DNA of 22,117 nucleotides from an uncultured Beijerinckiaceae bacterium. GTDB taxonomy: Bacteria; Pseudomonadota; Alphaproteobacteria; Rhizobiales; Beijerinckiaceae. The DNA lies in assembly GCA_937863205.1 (NCBI GenBank), contig CALMGA010000286.1:1-22117 (forward strand), read 5' to 3'. Of the stretch, positions 15,788 to 22,117 are shown piece by piece. The position numbers were made by a program, and so were the translations under genes. Each line of letters begins with the position of its first letter. Position 1 is the stretch's first letter. The notes under the pieces are model-generated. The model had not been told where the DNA came from. It saw only the letters and a list, made by a program, of their open reading frames with translations, and did not search any database.

Positions 15788-15816
15788 CGGAGCATCGGCC
15801 CGGGCCGGATGCTCCG
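15788..15816. terminator. Hairpin between the convergent RND and IIA genes
   Basis: CGGAGCATC at 15788-15796 pairs perfectly with GATGCTCCG at 15808-15816, and inner GGCC/GGCC can extend the stem. No T-run follows on either strand, so its action as an intrinsic terminator is less certain. It begins 5 bp after the pump stop codon. Confidence 0.5.
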
Positions 15817-15867
15817 GGCCGCGCCGGACCCGCCCGCAAACCGCTGCGCACCGTTTCGTTCGATGCT

Positions 15868-16326
15868 TCAGCGGGGCGGCGTGCCGACAGCGGCGAGCGC
15901 GTCGGCGCTGCCGGCCCGGCGCATGGCGGCGGTGACCGCCTTGTCGCGCAGGGTGCGGGCGCAGCGCGACAGCAGGGCGAGATGGAGGCCGGCCGCCTCG
16001 TCGGGCAGCAGCAGCAGGCAGAGGAGATCGACCGGGCGCTCGTCCACCGCCTCGAAGGCGACCGGGGCAGCCAGGGTGGCCAGCAGCACGAACGGCTCGC
16101 GCAGGCTGGCCAGCCGGGCGTGGGGAAGGGCCACACCGTCGCCGACCCCGGTGGATCCCAGCGCTTCGCGACGCAGCAGCGCCTCCAGCACGTCGCGGCG
16201 CTCAAGACCGAGGAGGCTCGCCGCCCGCGCGGCGAGGTCGCCGAGACAGGCGCGCTTGTCGCCATAGCGCAGACCGACGAGGCATCGGCTGGCGGGGATC
16301 GGCGAGGGCGCATCGGCCATGCTCAT
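15868..16326 (-). CDS. PTS IIA-Ntr-like (PtsN family) protein encoded in the kdp locus
   Basis: A 152-residue cytoplasmic protein of the fructose/nitrogen-type PTS EIIA fold (EIIA-Ntr of E. coli is 163 residues). The motif GVGDGVALPHARL contains the phosphorylatable histidine, H69, in the usual place, and the C-terminal half has the VDLLCLLLLPDEAAGLHLALLSRCAR segment typical of the family. The ATG at 16326 overlaps the TGA of kdpE (ATGA), so the two are translationally coupled; a second ATG at 16320 is an alternative. Unphosphorylated EIIA-Ntr is known to bind and stimulate KdpD in E. coli, so its place behind kdpE suggests a dedicated regulator of the K+ response. That role here is inferred, not shown. 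Confidence 0.86.
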   Translation of the reverse strand: MSMADAPSPIPASRCLVGLRYGDKRACLGDLAARAASLLGLERRDVLEALLRREALGSTGVGDGVALPHARLASLREPFVLLATLAAPVAFEAVDERPVDLLCLLLLPDEAAGLHLALLSRCARTLRDKAVTAAMRRAGSADALAAVGTPPR

Positions 16327-17024
16327 GGATCCGGTGCGCGGAGCCGGTAGCCGACCCCGACCTCCGTGGAGATGAAGGATGGCTGGTCGGGCACCCGCTC
16401 GATCTTCTGCCGGAGTTGCCGGACGTAAACGCGCAGCTGCTGCGGATCGGTGGTGGCACCCCACACCTTGCGCAGGAGAAAGGCATGGGTCAGGACCTTG
16501 CCGGCATTGAGCACGAGTTCGCGCAACAGGTCGTATTCGCGCGGCGAAAGCTTCACGTCGGCGCCGTCGAGCTTGACGATGCGGCGCACGAGATCGACGC
16601 TCAAGCCGTCGAGCAGGAACAGCGGCCGGGCACCTTCGAGCTGGAGGCGGTGGCGCAGGGCGGTGCGAACCCTGGCGATCAGCTCGTTCATGCCGAAGGG
16701 CTTGGTCACGTAGTCGTCGGCGCCGATGTCGAAGGCGCGCACCTTGCCCGGCTCGTCGCCGCGGCTCGACAGGATCACCACCGGCGTGGTGTCGCCGCGC
16801 CCGCGGAGCGAGCCGAGCACGTCGAGGCCGTTCATGTCGGGCAGGCCGAGGTCAAGGATCAGAAGATCGTAGGTTTCACCGCGCTGACCGAGCGCGGCGA
16901 GGGCTGCGGTGCCGGTCGCCGCGTCGGACACGTCGAAGCCCTGCGAGGTGAGGCCGGTGCGCAGGAGGCGCCGGATCGGCGGCTCGTCGTCGACAACCAG
17001 GATGCGGGCGCGCAGAGCCGTCAT
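16323..17024 (-). CDS. kdpE: KdpE, response regulator of the potassium-limitation response
   Basis: OmpR-type response regulator of 233 residues. The receiver domain (about 5-118) has the acidic pair DDE at 12-14, the phospho-acceptor D58 in LLILDLGLPD, a conserved serine in VVILSSR and the lysine in YVTKPF. The C-terminal winged-helix domain shows LSPREYDLLRELVLNAGKVL followed by QQLRVYVRQLRQKIE and a final GVGYRL. In the known system phosphorylated KdpE activates kdpFABC transcription under low K+. Its ATG directly follows the stop of kdpD with no gap, and its stop overlaps the IIA gene. Confidence 0.95.
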   Translation of the reverse strand: MTALRARILVVDDEPPIRRLLRTGLTSQGFDVSDAATGTAALAALGQRGETYDLLILDLGLPDMNGLDVLGSLRGRGDTTPVVILSSRGDEPGKVRAFDIGADDYVTKPFGMNELIARVRTALRHRLQLEGARPLFLLDGLSVDLVRRIVKLDGADVKLSPREYDLLRELVLNAGKVLTHAFLLRKVWGATTDPQQLRVYVRQLRQKIERVPDQPSFISTEVGVGYRLRAPDP

Positions 17025-19766
17025 TCACGCGGCCCGATGCAGCGCGTCGCCGGGAACCGGCAGGCGCAACGTCAGCACGGCGCCGGTCCGCTCGCTCCGG
17101 TTGCCGGCGGTGAGCGTGCCGCCCATCGCCTCCACGAAGCCGCGCGAGATGGCGAGGCCGAGGCCGGTGCCGGGCCTGACGCGGTCGCCGCGATGGACCC
17201 GGTGGAACTTGGCGAACACGGTCTCGAGGTCGGCCGCCGGGATGCCCGGTCCCTCGTCCAGGATCTCCACGCGCACGCTCCCCCCTTCCTGGCGCAGCCG
17301 CACCGTGATCGTTGTGCCAGCGTCGCCATATTTGCCGGCATTGTCGAGGAGGTTGAACAGCGCCTGCTCGAACAGCACGGGATCGAGCTGCAGGGGCGGA
17401 AGGTCGGGCGCGATGTCGGCGACGACCTGCCGCCCGGCTAGGATGGCCCTGGCCCGCGCCAAGGCTGCACCGACTATCTCGCCGGCATCGACCGGTTGGA
17501 GGTTGGGCTTCACCGCGCCGGCCTCCAGCCTCGTCATGTCGAGCAGGTTGGCGATGAAGCGGTTCAACCGTTCCGCCTCCTCGATCACGGTGCCGATGAG
17601 CCCGGCCCGGCCGTCCTCGTCGAGGTCACCGCCGAAGTCTCGAATGGTCGTGGCCGAGCCGAGGATGGAGGCCAGCGGCGTGCGCAGGTCGTGCGAGATG
17701 GAGGTGAGAAGCGCCGAGCGCAGCTTGTCGGTTTCGGCGACGCGGCGCGCCTTGTCGAGGTCGCCCACCAGATTGACCCGCTCGATGGCAAGCGCGCTCT
17801 GATCGAGGAGGGCGGCGAACAAGCGGTGCTGCTCCGGGCTCAGCAGGGCGCCCTGCCGGTCGCCGGGCCGCTCGCTGTCGAGGCCGACCACGCCGATGCC
17901 GCCGCGGCCGGTGCGCATCGGGGCGAAGTAGCGTCGGGCGCCGGGCAGGGTGTCGGCACCGCGTCCGGCCGGTGTGTTGCGCTCCCAGGTCCATTGCGCG
18001 GCGGCGAGGTCGGCGGCGGCCAGCTCGTCCTCGGGAGGGTAGCCGGCGCGCACGGCCAGTGTGCCGCCCTCGTCGGGCAGCAGGGTGACGACGTTGACCT
18101 TCAGCATGAAGGCGATCTGGTAGGCGGTGGCCCACAGCACGTCGTCGACCCCGACGCAGCTCGCGAGCTTGCGCGAGAAGGCGTGCAGCGCCTCGGTGGT
18201 GCGGGCGCGGGCGGCCGCGATCGTCGCCTGCGCGCGCACCCGCGACGTCAGGTTGGACACCACCACCGCGACCAACGTGAAGAAGAACAGCGCCGCGACA
18301 TTGGTCGGGTCGGCGATGGTGAAGGTGTAGAGCGGCGGCAGGAAAAAGAAGTTGTAGGCCAGCGTCGACAGGAACACCGCGAACAGCGAGGGGGCGAGCC
18401 CCCAGATGATCGCCACGCCGACGATGGCGGTGAGAAAGACGAGGTCGATGTTGTTCAAGCCGAGCACCGGCTGGACGGCTTCGGCGAAACCGAGCGCGCC
18501 GGCGACCAGCGCCGTCGCGCCGCCGTAGGGCGACAGCCTGACGGCGGAGGGGCGGGTCCCCTTCGCCCCGCCCTTGCGGCCCTCGGCGTCCACCTCGGGC
18601 ACGGCGATGACATGGACGCTGATGTCGCCGGCGCGGCGCACGAGGTCGAACACCACGGAGCCGTTCAGCGCCTCGAACCAGCGCGGCCGCTTGGCCTTGC
18701 CCACGATGATCTGGGTCACGTTGTTGGCCTGCGCGTAGCCCAGCACGTCGTCGGCGATGCGCCGACCCCCGCCCGGCACCGTCACCGTTTCCAGGCCGAG
18801 TCGCCCGGCGAAGCCCATCGCCTCGGCGATGTCGTCGCGGGCCTCGTCGCCGTCGCGCGCGGTCTCCACGTGAAGAGCGGTGACGGTGGCGTGCAGCCTG
18901 TCGGCAACGCGCTTGGCGTGGCGGATGAGGCCGGTCGAATCGACGCCGGCGCCGACGCACACCAGTACCCGCTCGCCGGCCGCCCAGGGGCCGGGGATCG
19001 CGTTGAGCTGCATGTGGGCGAGGAGTTGCGCGTCGACCCGCTGGGCCGTGCGCCGCAGGGCCAGCTCGCGCAGGGCGGTGAGGTTGCCCGGCGAGAAGAA
19101 GTTGCGCAGCGCCCGCTCAGCCTGCTTGGGCACGTACACCTTGCCCTCGCGCAGGCGCTGGATCAGGTCATCGGGGGCGAGGTCGATGGCCTCGATGTCG
19201 TCGGCGAGGTCAAGGATGCGGTCGGGCACGGTTTCGCGCACGCGGATGCGGGTGATCTGCGCGACAACGGTGTTGAGGCTCTCGACGTGTTGGACGTTGA
19301 GGGTGGTGAAGACGTCGATGCCGGCATCGAGCAGTTCTTCCACGTCGTTGTAGCGCTTGGGGTGGCGGCAGTCGTCGGCGTTGGAGTGTGCCAGTTCGTC
19401 GACCAGGGCGAGGCCGGGTCGCCGGGCGAGCACGGCGTCGAGGTCCATCTCGTCGAGGGTGCGGCCGCGATAGCTGAGGAAGCGGCGCGGGATGATCTCC
19501 AGCCCGGCGAGCATGCCTTGCGTTTCGGCGCGGCCATGGGTTTCCACCACGGCGGCGACCACGTCGACGCCCTCGGCCGCCCGCGCCCGGGCGGCAAGCA
19601 GCATGGCATAGGTCTTGCCGACGCCGGGCGCGGCGCCGAGGAAGATCTTCAGGCGTCCAACGCGGTGCCCGTCACCGGCCCATTCGCCGCCGGCCCTCTC
19701 CTGCCGCGCCGCGCGCAGCAGCGCGTCGGGCGAGGGACGGGGGTGGTTGTGCACTGCCTTATCCAT
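17025..19766 (-). CDS. kdpD: KdpD, osmosensitive potassium-sensor histidine kinase
   Basis: Inner-membrane sensor kinase of 913 residues, full length. Domains in order: N-terminal KdpD domain with Walker A GAAPGVGKT near residue 45 and the LVDELAHSN motif near 122; a USP-like domain about 265-390; a block of four transmembrane helices about 418-510; a GAF-like domain about 535-665; the HisKA box ISHDLRTPLASILG with the phosphorylated histidine near 692; and a HATPase domain with NLLDNAGKYG, DEGPGIP and GTGLGLA. It autophosphorylates under K+ limitation or salt stress and passes phosphate to KdpE, whose gene follows with zero spacing. The ATG at 19766 is taken; a GTG directly before it (19769) is equally possible. 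No strong ribosome site is seen. Confidence 0.95.
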   Translation of the reverse strand: MDKAVHNHPRPSPDALLRAARQERAGGEWAGDGHRVGRLKIFLGAAPGVGKTYAMLLAARARAAEGVDVVAAVVETHGRAETQGMLAGLEIIPRRFLSYRGRTLDEMDLDAVLARRPGLALVDELAHSNADDCRHPKRYNDVEELLDAGIDVFTTLNVQHVESLNTVVAQITRIRVRETVPDRILDLADDIEAIDLAPDDLIQRLREGKVYVPKQAERALRNFFSPGNLTALRELALRRTAQRVDAQLLAHMQLNAIPGPWAAGERVLVCVGAGVDSTGLIRHAKRVADRLHATVTALHVETARDGDEARDDIAEAMGFAGRLGLETVTVPGGGRRIADDVLGYAQANNVTQIIVGKAKRPRWFEALNGSVVFDLVRRAGDISVHVIAVPEVDAEGRKGGAKGTRPSAVRLSPYGGATALVAGALGFAEAVQPVLGLNNIDLVFLTAIVGVAIIWGLAPSLFAVFLSTLAYNFFFLPPLYTFTIADPTNVAALFFFTLVAVVVSNLTSRVRAQATIAAARARTTEALHAFSRKLASCVGVDDVLWATAYQIAFMLKVNVVTLLPDEGGTLAVRAGYPPEDELAAADLAAAQWTWERNTPAGRGADTLPGARRYFAPMRTGRGGIGVVGLDSERPGDRQGALLSPEQHRLFAALLDQSALAIERVNLVGDLDKARRVAETDKLRSALLTSISHDLRTPLASILGSATTIRDFGGDLDEDGRAGLIGTVIEEAERLNRFIANLLDMTRLEAGAVKPNLQPVDAGEIVGAALARARAILAGRQVVADIAPDLPPLQLDPVLFEQALFNLLDNAGKYGDAGTTITVRLRQEGGSVRVEILDEGPGIPAADLETVFAKFHRVHRGDRVRPGTGLGLAISRGFVEAMGGTLTAGNRSERTGAVLTLRLPVPGDALHRAA

Positions 19767-19777
19767 CACACCCGTAT

Positions 19778-19883
19778 CTAAGCAGGTTTCGCAAAAGTGC
19801 CCCGAGGTTTTGCGATCAAAACCTGCCGCCGATCAAAGAGCTCAGCGGATGAAGCGTTGGCCTGCCAACGCGAACCTGCTTAG
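19778..19883. repeat. Nested inverted-repeat element between kdpC and kdpD
   Basis: The ends, CTAAGCAGGTTTCGC at 19778-19792 and GCGAACCTGCTTAG at 19870-19883, are inverted copies with a one-base difference. Inside lie two further perfect hairpins: GGTTTTG at 19806-19812 with CAAAACC at 19817-19823, and GCGTTGG at 19854-19860 with CCAACGC at 19865-19871. A competing pairing, GCAAAA at 19791-19796 with TTTTGC at 19808-19813, excludes the first. The overall plan is an outer 11-bp stem closing two hairpins, 106 bp long. It ends 12 bp before the kdpD start. It may be a short palindromic intergenic repeat of the kind common in rhizobial genomes, a small non-autonomous transposon, or a structured leader of kdpD. 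No target duplication is visible. Confidence 0.72.
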
Positions 19884-20066
19884 CACTCCGGCGCTTGCGG
19901 TGTCTTCAGATCGGCCATCCGGCCGGTTGCCGGCGCGTTTCGAGGCTTGATTGGATCGGGCTCGGATAGCCGGGAGGGTGCCGAGGCTCCCCCACAACGT
20001 TGCGCCTGATTGTTTCCCTCCTCTTTGCAGTGAAGATGCGCTCACCCGCTCCGGTGCGTCAGGGCC
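19884..20066 (-). other. Remainder of the kdpC-kdpD intergenic region
   Basis: No gene is convincing here. On the minus strand an AAAGAGGAGGGAAAC stretch near 20018-20032 looks like a strong Shine-Dalgarno, but no ATG, GTG or TTG follows at a suitable distance in a coding-like frame. A kdpD promoter could lie here, because the kdp genes are otherwise tightly packed; no clear -35/-10 pair could be assigned. Confidence 0.4.
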
Positions 20067-20673
20067 TCAGGACTTGGGCAGGGCGTCGAGCGCGAGGTTC
20101 AGGTCGAGCACGTTGACGTGCGCTTCGCCGAACAGGCCGAGGCTGCGGCCTTCGGTGTGCGCCGTCACCAGCTCGCGCACCTTGTCGGAGGACAAGCCCC
20201 GCGCCTTGGCGACGCGCCCGACCTGGAACAACGCCGCCTCGGGCGTCACGTCGGGGTCGAGCCCGGAAGCGGAGGTGGTGACGAGGTCGGACGGGATGGG
20301 GGCGCCGGGGTTCTCGGCCCTGAGCTTGTCGGCGTCGCCCTTGATGCGGTCGATCAGCGCCTTCGATGTCGGGCCGTAGTTCGAGCCGCCGGAGTTCGCC
20401 GCGTTGTAGGGCGCCGGCACGGTCTTGGTCGCGTCCTTGGGGGCGGGCGCGGTGGTCGCCGAGGGGCGGGGATGGAAGTAGCGGTCGCCGGCGAAGTCCT
20501 GCGCGATGAGGCGCGAGCCGACGACCTTGCCGTTGACGGCGACGAGGCTGCCCTCGGCCTGGCGGGGGGAAGAGGATGGCGGCGAAGCCGGTCACGGCGA
20601 GGGGATAAACGAGCCCGGTCAGCAGGGTCAGGACCGCGACGATGACGAGCGTTGGGCGGATCTGTTTGAGCAT
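20067..20673 (-). pseudogene. kdpC: KdpC, Kdp ATPase small subunit, interrupted by a one-base frameshift
   Basis: KdpC is the single-pass membrane chaperone-like subunit of the K+-importing KdpFABC ATPase. The start at 20673 (GAGG 6 nt upstream, 7 bp after kdpB) encodes MLKQIRPTLVIVAVLTLLTG and the rest of the membrane helix up to about residue 37 (FAAILFP). At the G6 run 20564-20569 (C6 on the coding strand) the frame shifts. Removing one base restores [20 protein letters not shown], then [26 protein letters not shown] and DPDVTPEAA, all KdpC hallmarks, through the stop at 20067. The repaired protein would be 201 residues, the normal size. The downstream part keeps normal codon bias, so the break is either very recent, a sequencing error, or bypassed by slippage. 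Confidence 0.9.
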
Positions 20674-20680
20674 GGCGGCC

Positions 20681-22117
20681 TCAGGCGAGATGCAGGGCGG
20701 TGACGGCGAGATCGATCGCCTTGATGCCGGCGAAAGGCAGCACGATGCCGCCGACCCCGTAGATCAGGAGGTTGCGGCGCAGCAGGGCGGCGGCGCCGAC
20801 CGCGCGATACTTGACGCCCCTCAAGGCGAGCGGGATCAGCGCCACGATGATGAGCGCATTGAAGATGATCGCCGACAGGATGGCCGATTCCGGCGAATGC
20901 AGGCCCATGATGTTGAGGGTGCCGAGCTGCGGATAGACGGCGAGAAAGATCGCGGGAATGATCGCGAAATATTTCGCGACGTCGTTGGCGATGGAAAAGG
21001 TGGTGAGCGCCCCGCGGGTCATCAGCAGCTGCTTGCCGATCTCCACGATCTCGATGAGTTTGGTCGGGTCGCTGTCGAGATCGATCATGTTGCCGGCCTC
21101 GCGGGCGGCCACCGTGCCGGTGTTCATGGCCACGCCGACGTCGGCCTGGGCCAGCGCGGGCGCATCGTTGGTGCCGTCGCCGCACATGGCCACGAGCTTG
21201 CCCTTGGCCTGCTCGTCGCGGATCAGGCGGAGCTTGTCCTCGGGGGTCGCCTGGGCGAGGAAGTCGTCGACGCCGGCCTCGGCGGCGATGGCGGCGGCGG
21301 TCATCGGGTTGTCGCCGGTGATCATCACCGTGCGGATGCCCATCCGGCGAAGCTCGGTGAAGCGCTCGCGGATTCCGCCCTTGACGATGTCCTTGAGGTG
21401 GATGACGCCGAGCAGGCGGCCGTCGCGGGCCACGGCGAGCGGCGTGCCGCCGGCCTTGGAGATTTCCTCGGCGATGGCCTGCACCTCCCTGGCGCTCGCC
21501 GTGGCGGCGCGGGAGGCAAGCACCGTGGTGCCTTCGCCGTTGAGCGGCTCGGCGACGAAGGCGAGGATCGACTCTACCGCCCCCTTGCGGATCGCCAGGG
21601 TGCCGTCCGCCCCCTGGACCCCGCTCATCCGCGACTGTGCGGTGAAAGGGACGAAGGTGAGAGCGAGGCTGCCCATGTCGCGCTCGCGCAAGCCGTAGTC
21701 CTGCTTGGCGAGGACCACGACCGAGCGGCCTTCGGGCGTTTCGTCGGCGAGCGAGGCGAGCTGGGCGGCGTCGGCGAGGTCGTGCTCGGTGACGCCCTTT
21801 ACCGGGCGGAATGCCGTTGCCTGGCGGTTGCCGAGCGTGATGGTGCCGGTCTTGTCGAGGAGCAGCGTGTCGACGTCGCCGGCCGCCTCCACCGCGCGGC
21901 CGGACATGGCCAGCACGTTGAAGCGCACGAGGCGGTCCATGCCGGCGATGCCGATGGCCGACAGCAGCGCGCCGATGGTGGTGGGGATCAGCGTCACGAA
22001 GAGGGCGACGATGACCAGCACCGACACGCTGCCGTTGGCATAGGCGACGAAGGAAGGCACGGTGGCGGTGGCGAAGACGAAGATGATGGTCAGGCCGGCG
22101 AGCAGGATGTTGAGGGC
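20681..22117 (-). CDS. kdpB: KdpB, P-type ATPase catalytic subunit, 5' end beyond the window
   Basis: Catalytic subunit of the KdpFABC potassium importer, in the inner membrane. The visible 478 residues are the C-terminal two thirds; the frame is open to the right edge, starting [15 protein letters not shown]. The phosphorylation motif DKTGT has its aspartate at visible residue 88. The N-domain, the [20 protein letters not shown] segment, the hinge [20 protein letters not shown] and the KdpB signature [20 protein letters not shown] are all present, followed by the last transmembrane helices. The stop at 20681 is 7 bp before kdpC, so the two are co-transcribed. The intact frame argues that the operon was functional until the kdpC change. 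Confidence 0.96.
   Translation of the reverse strand, partial: ALNILLAGLTIIFVFATATVPSFVAYANGSVSVLVIVALFVTLIPTTIGALLSAIGIAGMDRLVRFNVLAMSGRAVEAAGDVDTLLLDKTGTITLGNRQATAFRPVKGVTEHDLADAAQLASLADETPEGRSVVVLAKQDYGLRERDMGSLALTFVPFTAQSRMSGVQGADGTLAIRKGAVESILAFVAEPLNGEGTTVLASRAATASAREVQAIAEEISKAGGTPLAVARDGRLLGVIHLKDIVKGGIRERFTELRRMGIRTVMITGDNPMTAAAIAAEAGVDDFLAQATPEDKLRLIRDEQAKGKLVAMCGDGTNDAPALAQADVGVAMNTGTVAAREAGNMIDLDSDPTKLIEIVEIGKQLLMTRGALTTFSIANDVAKYFAIIPAIFLAVYPQLGTLNIMGLHSPESAILSAIIFNALIIVALIPLALRGVKYRAVGAAALLRRNLLIYGVGGIVLPFAGIKAIDLAVTALHLA

Noticed and set aside
17496..19781. A 761-codon plus-strand open frame opposite kdpD
   Set aside because: Low-complexity Gly/Val/Asp/His composition without motifs; it is the shadow of the full-length KdpD frame.
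19842..20045. A 67-codon minus-strand open frame in the kdpC-kdpD gap
   Set aside because: Starts at a GTG with no ribosome site, overlaps the palindromic element, and shows no protein-like pattern.
20059..20563. Continuation of the kdpC start frame to a stop at 20059, giving a 204-residue product
   Set aside because: After the C6 run the product is an Arg/Pro/Gly-rich out-of-frame translation; the true KdpC sequence continues in the neighbouring frame to 20067.

Overview
The window is GC-rich chromosomal DNA from an alphaproteobacterium, most likely a member of the Hyphomicrobiales (Rhizobiales). This rests on the strong G/C third-position bias, an ScfR-type acyl-CoA regulator with TTTGCAAA operators, TetR-controlled twin-adaptor RND efflux genes, and intergenic repeats of rhizobial style. 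I cannot name the genus from sequence alone. No tRNA, rRNA, CRISPR array, phage gene or intact insertion sequence was seen.

Left part (1-5473). A 3'-truncated short-chain acyl-CoA regulator gene (minus) diverges from a LuxR-type regulator (plus); three TTGCAA-core sites lie between them. Next on the plus strand come an FAD/NAD(P)-dependent oxidoreductase, an ATP-grasp enzyme and a small exported Gly/Ser-rich protein. Together these look like a compact cassette of unknown chemistry. A strong hairpin terminator closes it against the convergent porin gene.

Middle part (5513-15816). A porin-like outer-membrane protein (minus) starts at a GTG with a near-ideal Shine-Dalgarno and a leader hairpin. 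Upstream of it lies about 0.95 kb without an intact gene, including a decayed remnant of an RND membrane-fusion protein. A 351-residue orphan protein (minus) follows, then a TetR repressor (minus) divergent from an operon of two membrane-fusion proteins plus an RND pump. That operon resembles TriABC in layout and has no outer-membrane channel gene in the window. The orphan and the TetR gene each carry three copies of an unrelated 15-bp repeat near the 5' end.

Right part (15868-22117, all minus). This is a potassium-uptake locus transcribed toward the left: kdpB (5' end outside the window), kdpC, kdpD, kdpE and a PTS IIA-Ntr-like gene. kdpC is broken by one extra base in a G6/C6 run. A 297-bp gap with a striking nested inverted-repeat element separates kdpC from kdpD, whereas kdpD, kdpE and the IIA gene abut or overlap. 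KdpD/KdpE would sense K+ limitation and turn on the Kdp ATPase. The co-encoded IIA protein suggests direct phosphotransferase input into the KdpD/E system.

Most promising leads: the IIA gene fused translationally to kdpE, the structured element between kdpC and kdpD, the kdpC frameshift, the oxidoreductase/ATP-grasp/small-protein cassette, and the ScfR operator cluster.
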